The position numbers were made by a program, and so were the translations under genes. The notes beneath the pieces were generated by a model that was given only the letters and a program-made list of their open reading frames with translations, had not been told where the DNA came from and did not search any database. A stretch of 21,024 bases of DNA from an uncultured Fidelibacterota bacterium (GTDB lineage Bacteria; Fidelibacterota; Marinisomatia; Marinisomatales; UBA1611): contig CALCSS010000155.1 in the NCBI GenBank assembly GCA_937893835.1, positions 1-21,024 on the forward strand, written 5' to 3'. Positions 1 through 6,771 of the stretch are shown one piece after another. How positions within the stretch are numbered: the stretch's first letter is position 1; each line of letters starts with the position of its first letter.

Positions 1-353
1 TGTTTCCAGATATGATTATGCTCGTCCGCAGGTGTCAAAACCTCACTCTCATCTATGAAGTCAATTTCAAGGGTTTCTAATACTTGGGCTTCTGCAAAAT
101 GACCGATTCTGCATTTTGCCATAATTGGTATGGAGACCGCATCTTGAATACCTTTGATCATTTCTGGATCGCTCATCCTAGAAATCCCACCATCTTTTCT
201 GATATCAGCAGGTATTCGCTCAAGTGCCATAACCGCACATGCACCAGCGTTCTCAGCAATCTTTGCTTGATCAGCATTCGTTACATCCATGATCACACCA
301 CCTTTAAGCATTTCTGCAAGACCTACCTTTACTTCAAATGATCCCTTACTCAT
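1..353 (-). CDS. pdxS: Pyridoxal 5'-phosphate synthase subunit PdxS, N-terminal part (cut by window edge)
   Basis: PdxS is the lyase subunit of the DXP-independent PLP synthase. It condenses ribose 5-phosphate, glyceraldehyde 3-phosphate and ammonia supplied by the glutaminase PdxT. Only about 117 residues are present and the 3' end lies beyond position 1. The visible part matches the start of the family's TIM barrel: GGVIMDVTNADQAKIAE (Asp23), the ACAVMALERIPADIR strand, IPIMAKCRIGHF (Lys80, equivalent to the Schiff-base lysine near position 81 in well-studied homologues) and DFIDESEVLTPADE. The ATG at 351-353 overlaps the ispH stop by 8 bases and is preceded by an AAAAGGA ribosome site inside ispH, which fixes the start. 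Usual family length is about 290 residues, so more than half is missing here. It is the last visible gene of the antiporter-pduO-nrnA-ispH array. The identification is very secure. Confidence 0.96.
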   Translation of the reverse strand, partial: MSKGSFEVKVGLAEMLKGGVIMDVTNADQAKIAENAGACAVMALERIPADIRKDGGISRMSDPEMIKGIQDAVSIPIMAKCRIGHFAEAQVLETLEIDFIDESEVLTPADEHNHIWK

Positions 354-1209
354 ATATTTTTTCCTTTTCAGTTATGTGCCCGACTTCCTTAATCCTAACA
401 ATAACTTCTTCAATTACGTCATCAGGCGTAGACGCTCCAGCAGATATCCCAACACTATCACAATCCTTAAACCAAGATGCCTCTAGCTCATTTGCTGAAG
501 TAACCTGAAATGATCTCTTGTTTCTCTCCAATGATAGTTGGGCAAGTCTTTTTGAATTTGCACTTGTAAATGATCCTATAATGATCATTACGTCATTATT
601 TATTGCTAGTTCCTTTATTTGCTCATGATTTCTTCTTGTTGGAAAACAAATTGTGTTTATAAAACGAAGATCGAAGACCTTTTCCATCAAAACATTCATA
701 ATTTCCTGAACATTCTCTATCATCTGTGTTGATTGACTTACCACACCAGCCATTTTCATCTTTCGAAGGGATTTTGCCTCCTCAATATTTGATATAATAA
801 TTGGGTTTTTTACCTGAGCTGCTATCGCAATAACCTCATCATGCCCGTGATCCCCAATTATTATAGTTCTTCTACCTTCGTCATCTAGTTTTTTTATTTC
901 CTGATGTATCTCAGTCACAAGTGGACAGGTACCATCAATTAATTTTAGATTTTTATTTGATGCTGCCTCCCATAGCTCAGGAGGTGTACCATGAGCACGA
1001 AATAATAATGGTTTATCAGGAGGGACATCATCCAATGACTCTACTACTTTAGCGCCAACATCTGAGAGGCCTTTTATCACTCGTTCATTATGTACTATTG
1101 TCCCAAGCATATAAACTTCACCATATGCTTGTGCAGTATCATAAGCAAGATTTACAGCATCCCTAACACCAAAACAATAGCCTGCATCTTTTGCTACAAA
1201 TATCTTCAT
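346..1209 (-). CDS. ispH: 4-hydroxy-3-methylbut-2-enyl diphosphate reductase IspH (LytB)
   Basis: IspH is the cytoplasmic [4Fe-4S] enzyme that performs the last step of the MEP isoprenoid pathway, reducing HMBPP to IPP and DMAPP. At 287 residues it has normal length. The three cluster cysteines are visible: Cys12 in AGYCFGVRDAV, Cys95 in DGTCPLVTEIH and Cys188 in INTICFPTRR. Substrate-contact residues are also in place: His40 (GTIVHNERV), His73 (FRAHG), His123 and Glu125 (GHDEV), Thr161 (SQST), Ser216/Asn218 (TSANSKRL) and Ser260 (ISAGASTPDDV). The segment after Cys188 (FPTRRNHEQIKEL) differs from the E. coli type but fits other bacterial lineages. Its ATG shares one base with the nrnA stop (TAATG), with no clear ribosome site, so translational coupling is likely. 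The presence of IspH shows that the organism makes isoprenoids, and hence quinones, by the MEP route. Confidence 0.97.
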   Translation of the reverse strand: MKIFVAKDAGYCFGVRDAVNLAYDTAQAYGEVYMLGTIVHNERVIKGLSDVGAKVVESLDDVPPDKPLLFRAHGTPPELWEAASNKNLKLIDGTCPLVTEIHQEIKKLDDEGRRTIIIGDHGHDEVIAIAAQVKNPIIISNIEEAKSLRKMKMAGVVSQSTQMIENVQEIMNVLMEKVFDLRFINTICFPTRRNHEQIKELAINNDVMIIIGSFTSANSKRLAQLSLERNKRSFQVTSANELEASWFKDCDSVGISAGASTPDDVIEEVIVRIKEVGHITEKEKIYE

Positions 1210-2234
1210 TATAGTAAATCAGTCATTTTTTTCTCAATTGAAATAGATGTGGCTTTCACAACCTTAGATGAGACATCTTTTAGCGAACCATTGACCACTG
1301 CTCCTGCAGCAAAGGCATGTCCTCCACCTCCCATCTCTTTGGCTATGTCATTGACACTATATCTACCCTTTGATCTAAAATTTATTCTACAACTTGAATC
1401 ATTTTGCTGAAAGATCATTAGTGATACTTCCACACCACTTATTGTTCTTACCATATCAGTGAATCCATCAACATCGGACCTCGTGGCATTTGCCACTTTC
1501 ATCATTTCGTTGGAAATGATGAACCATGCGAAAGTACCATCCAACTCATATTTCAAATTGGATAGAAATTCACCCATAAGTTTTATTCTTGAACGTGTAC
1601 TGTTCTCGTAAATATGCTGATATATCTTATGAGTTTCAATACCAATATTCAAACATTCTATTGCAATCTCATGACATTTATTATCCGTATTACTATACCT
1701 AAAACAACCGGTATCTGTCATCATGGCCGTGTAAATCCCTAATAAACTATTTTTTGAAATTGGCTTATCTCTTACAACCTTTAGATAATCATAGACCATG
1801 CAGCCAGTGGCGGCGGCTGAGAGATTGACAAGATTGTAAGTGAACACATTATCATCTGGATGAGGATGATGATCGATGTTCATAGTCTCTATATCATATT
1901 TTTCAATCGTATTGACCAAGGTCCTTATACGCAAAAAATCACCAACATCAAAAACTATGGCAAGATCAATATCCTTTATCCAATCATCATGGGATTCATT
2001 GTCATAGCATTCAAAGATATTATCTGAATTAAGGTATTTATATTCTCGAGGAAGGGGTGAATAATTTATTATTCTCACATCCTTATTCTGCTCTTTCAAA
2101 TGATAATAAAGACCAGATTCCGCTCCCAATCCATCACCATCTGGATTTTCATGGGTGGTTAGCATTATGCTGGTTGCATTTTTTATTACATTATGTACTG
2201 CATCCCAATCTATGGGTGTATTATTGAAATTCAT
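1209..2234 (-). CDS. nrnA: DHH/DHHA1 phosphoesterase, NrnA-like (nanoRNase / pAp phosphatase)
   Basis: The protein has the two-domain layout of NrnA-type DHH phosphoesterases, which degrade 2-5 nt RNAs and in many species dephosphorylate pAp. The N-terminal DHH domain shows the metal ligands: TTHENPDGDGLG (His28, Asp32, Asp34), VFDVGD (Asp96), the DHH signature IDHHPHPDD (Asp121-His122-His123) and MTDTGCFRYSNT (Asp174). The C-terminal DHHA1 domain ends with the RNA-binding GGGGHAFAAGA loop (Gly302-His306). At 341 residues it is slightly longer than Bacillus NrnA but normal for the family. It lies 1 base after the pduO stop and overlaps ispH by 1 base. No strong ribosome site is visible, so coupling to pduO translation is likely. 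Family membership is secure; the exact substrate (nanoRNA, pAp or a cyclic-dinucleotide product such as pGpG or pApA) cannot be read from sequence. Confidence 0.9.
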   Translation of the reverse strand: MNFNNTPIDWDAVHNVIKNATSIMLTTHENPDGDGLGAESGLYYHLKEQNKDVRIINYSPLPREYKYLNSDNIFECYDNESHDDWIKDIDLAIVFDVGDFLRIRTLVNTIEKYDIETMNIDHHPHPDDNVFTYNLVNLSAAATGCMVYDYLKVVRDKPISKNSLLGIYTAMMTDTGCFRYSNTDNKCHEIAIECLNIGIETHKIYQHIYENSTRSRIKLMGEFLSNLKYELDGTFAWFIISNEMMKVANATRSDVDGFTDMVRTISGVEVSLMIFQQNDSSCRINFRSKGRYSVNDIAKEMGGGGHAFAAGAVVNGSLKDVSSKVVKATSISIEKKMTDLL

Positions 2235-2235
2235 C

Positions 2236-2778
2236 TTATTTATTATAATCCCAAGATATTTCTTCGATCTTTTGATCAGACATTACTATTCTAGCAATTA
2301 CAAAGAAAAGGTCTGATAATCTATTTAGATATTTTTTATGTAGATCTGATACATATTCTTGCTCGCTTAGTCCTATTAAAGTCCTCTCAGTTTCTCGACA
2401 TTCAGCCCTAGAGATATGTAACCTCGATGAAAATTCATTGCCACCAGGGAGGATAAATTCATCCAAGGGAGGTAATTTTTCATTGTATTGGTCTGTTAAC
2501 ATATCTAGCCATTCCAAACGAGATTCCTCCAAAAGGTTCATTTCCACCTCTGGGATGGCTAACTCACCTCCTATGTTAAATAGGTCTTGTTGAATCAATC
2601 CCAACGTTTTGTCAATATTCGCGTTTGCCAATGTACGGGTCCAACCAATAATTGAATTTAGTTTATCAATGGAGCCCATGGCATGAACTCTTATGTTATT
2701 CTTAGATACCCTCTCACCATTTCCTAGGCCAGTTTCACCAGAGTCACCCGTCTTTGTTGTAACCTTGGTAATTCTCAT
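2236..2778 (-). CDS. pduO: PduO-type ATP:cob(I)alamin adenosyltransferase
   Basis: This enzyme transfers the adenosyl group of ATP to cob(I)alamin to make coenzyme B12, the cofactor for adenosylcobalamin-dependent mutases and reductases. Family signatures in order: TKVTTKTGDSGETGLGNG (ATP-binding N-terminus), the AMGSIDKLNSIIGW helix (about residues 33-46), FILPGGNEFSSRLHISRAE (108-126) and YLNRLSDLFFVIAR (150-163). The frame is open up to 2835, but the ATG at 2776-2778 is chosen. It gives the family's normal N-terminus, a 180-residue protein and a 4-base ATGA overlap with the antiporter gene. The extra 19 residues of the longer frame look like read-back into the antiporter. The conserved RRAER helix reads RETER here (Glu129), noted separately. 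Function is likely, with that caveat. Confidence 0.9.
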   Translation of the reverse strand: MRITKVTTKTGDSGETGLGNGERVSKNNIRVHAMGSIDKLNSIIGWTRTLANANIDKTLGLIQQDLFNIGGELAIPEVEMNLLEESRLEWLDMLTDQYNEKLPPLDEFILPGGNEFSSRLHISRAECRETERTLIGLSEQEYVSDLHKKYLNRLSDLFFVIARIVMSDQKIEEISWDYNK

Positions 2779-4199
2779 ATAAAGAAGATGTAGGTAACGA
2801 TAATGAATAGAGGCATGAGAATGGGTACTGACCACTTGAAAAAGTAACCGAAGAAACTAGGCATCTCTATGCCTGATGACTCTGATATTGACTTGACCAT
2901 AAAGTTTGGAGCATTCCCAATATATGTATTTGCTCCCATAAAAACCGCTCCCGCTGATATCGCCAATAATGTATTGGGAATTTCATTCATCAATATCGAA
3001 GGCACTCCACCAGCAGTGTTAAAGAACACAAGGTAAGTGGGAGCGTTATCAAGAAAGCTAGATAAGATACCTGTTAACCAAAAATACATATAATCAATTG
3101 GTTTCCCATCTTTAGATACAGAAGATACGACTGATTCTAATGCACCATTTGACCCTGCCTTTAATATAGCAATTGCAGGGATGATGGTAACGAAGATGCC
3201 TGCGAATAATTTCCCGACCTCCACTATTGGGAACCAAGTGTATTCATTTGCCTTTCTAATTTGTTTTGATGTCAGGATCCAACTTGCATAAGCAAGTAAG
3301 AGTAGAAGTATATCACGGACAATATTCTGCAATTCCAAATGGATATGATAAATCTCAAAAGAAATATGAGGTTTCCAGAAACCTGACAACAGCACACCAA
3401 AAATAACACCAATCAAGAGCAAAAGATTAAATGAACCTTCTAAACCCAATTTTTGTTTACTTGAGGTATCCACCTGTATATCTCCTTCTTTACCATAGTA
3501 ATATGTGTCAATACCAAAGAAGATCAATAATAAACAAATCACCATAAAGATCATAGGAAGTAACATTGCTGAAGTTGTCCAAAAGAAATCAACACCTTTC
3601 AAAAAACCTAAAAATAATGGTGGATCTCCTAAAGGAGTAAGAGAACCACCTATATTTGCAACGAGGAATATAAAAAAGACAATGATGTGTACTTTATTTT
3701 TTCTTTGTTGGTTTGCTCTGATCAATGGACGAATAAGCAACATAGCTGCACCTGTGGTACCCATCCAACTAGCTAAAACCGTACCAATAAATATTATTAC
3801 TGTGTTCAAAAAAGGTGTCCCAACCAATGTGCCTTTTAATCTAACGCCGCCTGAAATTGTAAAGAGTGCCAATAAAAGAATGATAAATGGAATGTATTCC
3901 AATAGACCAACATGGAGAAGTTCATAAAGAGTAACCTCTAGTCCTTGATCAAACAAAAAGGGTAAGATCAATGATGCAGCCCAGAATAATGACACCTTTC
4001 CAAAATTATGATGCCAGAATTGAGCAGCAACAAGAGGTAGCACAGCAATGGATAACAAAATCCCGACAAATGGTATTACCCAGAATATCGCCAATCCTTC
4101 ACCATTTAAATGAGGTGCAGTGCCATGCTCTGAACCTGCTGAGAATACCATAGATGGTAATAAAATGAGTAATATATATTTCAATTTACTGTAAACCAT
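2775..4199 (-). CDS. Na+/H+ antiporter of the ion-transporter (CitMHS/NhaD-like) superfamily
   Basis: This is a polytopic inner-membrane protein of 474 residues with roughly 11-12 hydrophobic segments and a signal-like hydrophobic N-terminus (LKYILLILLPSMVFSAG). The signature GGSLTPLGDPPLFLGFLKG (near residues 184-203) and the second-half counterpart FLDNAPTYLVFFN are the paired re-entrant loops typical of ion-transporter proteins annotated as sodium:proton antiporters. Its expected job is to exchange Na+ for H+ across the inner membrane. The neighbourhood supports Na+ use, because a complete Na+-NQR and its accessory genes lie just upstream. The ATG at 4197-4199 has an AAAAAGG ribosome site 7 bases away and opens the minus-strand array that continues with pduO, overlapping it by 4 bases (ATGA). 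A carboxylate or citrate transporter of the same superfamily is the main alternative. Confidence 0.78.
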   Translation of the reverse strand: MVYSKLKYILLILLPSMVFSAGSEHGTAPHLNGEGLAIFWVIPFVGILLSIAVLPLVAAQFWHHNFGKVSLFWAASLILPFLFDQGLEVTLYELLHVGLLEYIPFIILLLALFTISGGVRLKGTLVGTPFLNTVIIFIGTVLASWMGTTGAAMLLIRPLIRANQQRKNKVHIIVFFIFLVANIGGSLTPLGDPPLFLGFLKGVDFFWTTSAMLLPMIFMVICLLLIFFGIDTYYYGKEGDIQVDTSSKQKLGLEGSFNLLLLIGVIFGVLLSGFWKPHISFEIYHIHLELQNIVRDILLLLLAYASWILTSKQIRKANEYTWFPIVEVGKLFAGIFVTIIPAIAILKAGSNGALESVVSSVSKDGKPIDYMYFWLTGILSSFLDNAPTYLVFFNTAGGVPSILMNEIPNTLLAISAGAVFMGANTYIGNAPNFMVKSISESSGIEMPSFFGYFFKWSVPILMPLFIIVTYIFFI

Positions 4200-4275
4200 T
4201 AATCTGCCTTTTTAAGATAGCCCATAAATTACATTGTTTCTCTTAAAACATGGAAACAGGAAATATTTTGTTCAA

Positions 4276-4281
4276 TATAAT
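4276..4281 (+). promoter_or_regulatory. Candidate -10 box for nqrM
   Basis: A perfect TATAAT lies 25 bases before the nqrM ATG. The -35 position is weak (GAAACA at 4253-4258, 17-base spacer, about half matching). The box overlaps the minus-strand TATTAT of the antiporter promoter by five bases. Confidence 0.4.
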
Positions 4282-4306
4282 AAATTATTTTTATGAGTAA
4301 TTTCAA
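4277..4306 (-). promoter_or_regulatory. Candidate sigma70-type promoter for the antiporter-pduO-nrnA-ispH-pdxS array
   Basis: Reading the minus strand, TTGAAA (4306-4301, five of six matches to TTGACA) is followed after 18 bases by TATTAT (4282-4277, five of six matches to TATAAT). The start of transcription would fall near 4270, giving a leader of about 70 bases before the antiporter ATG. The -35 box ends exactly where nqrM begins. Promoter consensus in this lineage is unknown, and AT-rich DNA gives chance matches. Confidence 0.5.
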
Positions 4307-4495
4307 ATGATGGAAACAATATTAGGAATTATCATCTTATGCCTTGCTATTGCAGCTATGTCAATTGGTGTAATTTTCAATAGAAAACCTCTCTCAGGAT
4401 CATGTGGTGGATTAAGTCCGAATGGAAATTGCTCAATATGTCGAGGCGACACAAGTAAATGTGAGAATTCAAGCATAGACTCAGCATCTATTTAA
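4307..4495 (+). CDS. nqrM: Na+-NQR maturation factor NqrM
   Basis: NqrM is a small membrane-anchored protein needed to assemble Na+-translocating NADH:quinone reductase. It is thought to help deliver the iron that becomes ligated by cysteines of NqrD and NqrE. The 62-residue product has one N-terminal membrane helix (about residues 4-24), then the family pattern NRKPLSGSCGGLS and a Cys-rich tail with Cys33, Cys42, Cys45 and Cys52. Length and layout match the DUF539/NqrM family. Two ATG codons stand in tandem (4307 and 4310) and either may be used; no strong ribosome site is visible. It is the only plus-strand gene in the window. Usually nqrM lies on the same strand just after nqrF/apbE, whereas here it is inverted. 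Its stop overlaps the apbE stop tail to tail by 8 bases (4488-4495). Confidence 0.92.
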   Translation: MMETILGIIILCLAIAAMSIGVIFNRKPLSGSCGGLSPNGNCSICRGDTSKCENSSIDSASI

Positions 4496-5555
4496 AAAGA
4501 TATTTCAATTCCTTTATTTCCATATTTCCTGATTTAGAAACATAACGATTCCCATCTTCACTATCCTTCATGATCCAGACTGCATCGATCTCAGGATTAT
4601 TATTGACCTTTTCATAGCCAATTTCATAGTCCATCACCATTAATGCAGTAGCCCAAGCATCGGCAATCATACATGATTCTGATAATACGGTTACTGAAAG
4701 GACATCAGTTTGAATTGGAAAACCAGTCTTTGGGTTGATCGTATGACCAAGGATCTCACCATCAAGATTAACGATGTTACGATAATTCCCAGATGTTGCA
4801 ACGGACCCATCATCCAAATGAAGAATGGCACAGAAATCATTATCATTGCTATCAAAAACTAATGGGTCTTCGATGCCTATTGTCCATTTTCGATTGTTTC
4901 TATTTTTCCCAGAACATCTTACCTCGCCTCCTATTTCAACAAATATGTCCTCATATCCTTTTGTTCTAACGTAAGCAAACACCTTATCTACTCCATATCC
5001 CTTTGCTATGGCATTTAGGTCTACCTTTATGCTCTTGTTACTCTTTATCAATGTTTCATTTTTGATCGTGATCTTTCCATACCCTGATCTATTTAATGCT
5101 GATATGATCTCATTATTATCAGGCATTCCAGATTTGGGATTTGGACCGAAGCCCCATAATCTCATTAATTCATATACTGTAATATCAAAAAGACCATCTG
5201 TCTTCCTTGAAATATCAATAGCACCATTCATGACCTTGAGCAGGGCTTCAGATACAGGATAGGGCTCCAATGATTTCCATGAGTTAAACAATGAAATTTC
5301 ACTTTTTGGGTCCCACGTGGACATTTGTTTGTTTAACTGGTTCAACAAAGAGTCAATACCGCTCTCAATAGATTCAATATCAATGTTAGTGGTTGATGAG
5401 ACAAATTTGATTGAATAAGTAGTACCCATCGTATTGCCATTAATTGTGAATTGATTTCTTTCATTACCACATCCACTAAAAAATAACAAAAAGCCCAACA
5501 AAGGTCGGGCTTTAAGAGAAATTGCTTTCAAATTAATGTTAGCCAAAACTATCAT
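4488..5555 (-). CDS. apbE: FAD:protein FMN transferase ApbE (lipoprotein)
   Basis: ApbE uses FAD to attach FMN covalently to a threonine of target proteins; in this context the targets are NqrB and NqrC. The product is 355 residues long. It starts with a signal peptide (Lys10, Lys15, Arg17, then LLGFLLFFSG) and a lipobox-like FSGC at Cys29, so it should be a periplasm-facing lipoprotein. Family motifs follow: NTMGTTYSI (residues 42-49), KTDGLFDITV (118-126), KVDLNAIAKGYGVD (177-190), EIGGEVRCSG (207-216), SVATSGNYRN (251-260), HTINPKTGFP (271-280) and the Mg2+-site region ADAWATALMVM (298-308). The ATG at 5553-5555 overlaps nqrF by 17 bases. Later starts would remove the signal peptide. An intrinsic-terminator hairpin lies within the signal-peptide codons, which should reduce its transcription relative to nqrF. 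Confidence 0.96.
   Translation of the reverse strand: MIVLANINLKAISLKARPLLGFLLFFSGCGNERNQFTINGNTMGTTYSIKFVSSTTNIDIESIESGIDSLLNQLNKQMSTWDPKSEISLFNSWKSLEPYPVSEALLKVMNGAIDISRKTDGLFDITVYELMRLWGFGPNPKSGMPDNNEIISALNRSGYGKITIKNETLIKSNKSIKVDLNAIAKGYGVDKVFAYVRTKGYEDIFVEIGGEVRCSGKNRNNRKWTIGIEDPLVFDSNDNDFCAILHLDDGSVATSGNYRNIVNLDGEILGHTINPKTGFPIQTDVLSVTVLSESCMIADAWATALMVMDYEIGYEKVNNNPEIDAVWIMKDSEDGNRYVSKSGNMEIKELKYLFK
5478..5513 (-). terminator. Intrinsic terminator/attenuator inside the start of apbE
   Basis: On the minus strand, AAAGCCCGAC and GTTGGGCTTT (5513-5504 and 5499-5490) form a 10-base-pair stem with one G-U pair and a CTTT loop. They are followed by a T-rich run, TTGTTATTTTTT (5489-5478). 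This is the textbook form of a rho-independent terminator for minus-strand transcription. It begins 25 bases after the nqrF stop and lies wholly within apbE codons 15-26. On the plus strand the stem has an A-C mismatch and no T-run, so it acts in one direction only. Confidence 0.8.
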
Positions 5556-6771
5556 AGGCTATCATTCCTTTATCAACGCCTAAACTATCTAACATGTTAT
5601 CAACTGCATTTATCATGGGAGGAGGTCCACACATATAGTATTCTATCTCTGTTGGATCATCGTGATTCATTAAATACTCATCATGTAGGACCTGGTGAAT
5701 AAAACCTGTAGAGCCTGACCAATTATCTTCATCCATAGGCTCGGAGAGCGCAACCTTATACGAAAAATTAGGAAACTTCTCTTCGATATCTTTGAAATGC
5801 TCATCATAGAACATCTCACGTACCGATCTAGCTCCATACCAAAATGAAACTCTACGTCCAGTTTTCAACGTCTGAAACAAATGAAAAAGATGAGACCTCA
5901 TTGGAGCCATCCCCGCACCTCCACCTATATATACCATTTCTCTATCTGTTTCCTTGATAAAGAATTCACCATAAGGGCCAGATACGGTGACCTTATCACC
6001 AGGTTTCAGATTAAAGATATAGGATGATGCTAGACCTGGAGGAGCTTCATTCCAAAGAGGTGGTGGTGGTGTTGCAATCCTCACATTAAGCATGACCCTA
6101 TTGCCTTCTGCGGGGTGGTTGGCCATTGAATAGGCTCTAAATATTGGTTCATCGTTATGAGCAACTAAGTCCCATATCTTATATTTATCCCAATCTGGAT
6201 GGTATTCTTTCTCAACATCAAAACCACCAAAGGAAAGATTGTGATATTCAGGGATATCGATCTGTATATATCCTCCAGCCTTAAAATTTAGATTCTCCCC
6301 TTCAGGTAGATTCAATACCAATTCCTTTATAAAGGTTGCTACATTATTATTAGACTCTACAGTACACACCCATTTTTGAATACTAAATATTTCATCTGGG
6401 ACATGGATCTTCATATTTTCCTTGATCTTGACCTGGCAAGCTAATCTCCATCTATTCTTGGCCTTGCTCCTGCTGATATGTCCTGTCTCTGTAGGCAAGA
6501 TCTCTCCTCCTCCCTCCATAACCTGACACTCGCACATTGCACAAGTACCACCTCCACCACAAGCAGAGGGTAGAAATATAGATTGGGTAGAAAGTGCACT
6601 TAATAAAGTGCCACCAGGGCGTGTGGTGATGCTTTTATCAGTCTCTCCATTGATCTCAATAGTTATATCTCCCTGCGGTAATAACTTGCTTTCTGCAAAA
6701 TTCAGGATCAATACCAAGATCAATACGACTCCAGTAAATACCGATACACTTAATAAGATCTGTTCGATCAT
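5539..6771 (-). CDS. nqrF: Na+-NQR subunit F, NADH-oxidising flavoprotein
   Basis: NqrF is the cytoplasmic entry point of the pump. It takes hydride from NADH onto FAD and passes electrons to a 2Fe-2S cluster. The 410-residue product has, in order: an N-terminal membrane anchor (about residues 4-24); a ferredoxin domain with cluster ligands Cys71, Cys77 and Cys80 (SACGGGGTCAMC) and Cys112 (RLACQVKI); an FAD-binding motif RAYSMAN (212-218); an NADH-binding GGGAGMAPMRS (283-293); YMCGPPPM (379-386); and an aromatic C-terminus, YDSFG. These positions are within one residue of those known in Vibrio NqrF. The ATG overlaps the nqrE stop by 4 bases (ATGA), and the gene overlaps apbE by 17 bases. It is the only NADH-oxidising protein encoded in the window, because the complex I operon lacks nuoEFG. 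Confidence 0.98.
   Translation of the reverse strand: MIEQILLSVSVFTGVVLILVLILNFAESKLLPQGDITIEINGETDKSITTRPGGTLLSALSTQSIFLPSACGGGGTCAMCECQVMEGGGEILPTETGHISRSKAKNRWRLACQVKIKENMKIHVPDEIFSIQKWVCTVESNNNVATFIKELVLNLPEGENLNFKAGGYIQIDIPEYHNLSFGGFDVEKEYHPDWDKYKIWDLVAHNDEPIFRAYSMANHPAEGNRVMLNVRIATPPPPLWNEAPPGLASSYIFNLKPGDKVTVSGPYGEFFIKETDREMVYIGGGAGMAPMRSHLFHLFQTLKTGRRVSFWYGARSVREMFYDEHFKDIEEKFPNFSYKVALSEPMDEDNWSGSTGFIHQVLHDEYLMNHDDPTEIEYYMCGPPPMINAVDNMLDSLGVDKGMIAYDSFG

Larger units (their letters stand above)
4200..4306. promoter_or_regulatory. Divergent intergenic region between the antiporter operon and nqrM
   Basis: This is the only non-coding stretch above 25 bases in the window. It is very AT-rich and separates the back-to-back starts of the antiporter gene (minus) and nqrM (plus). 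It contains overlapping divergent -10-like boxes around 4276-4282, a -35-like box for the minus direction at its right end, and an AAAAAGG ribosome site for the antiporter at 4207-4213. No tRNA-like or riboswitch-like structure was recognised. Confidence 0.7.

Noticed and set aside
2779..2835. Longer N-terminus of the cobalamin adenosyltransferase frame (19 more residues)
   Set aside because: The extra residues do not resemble the family, while the inner ATG gives the usual N-terminus and an ATGA overlap with the antiporter gene.
4250..4300. A 16-codon open frame ahead of nqrM starting with a copy of ATGGAAACA that also occurs at 4310
   Set aside because: There is no ribosome site or attenuator-like hairpin, and the product is an AT-driven peptide. 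The 9-base repeat is probably chance.
4439..4451. Small hairpin TGTCG-AGG-CGACA at the end of nqrM, considered as a terminator for apbE or nqrM
   Set aside because: The stem is only 5 base pairs and no T-run follows on either strand; it lies in the Cys-rich coding part of nqrM.
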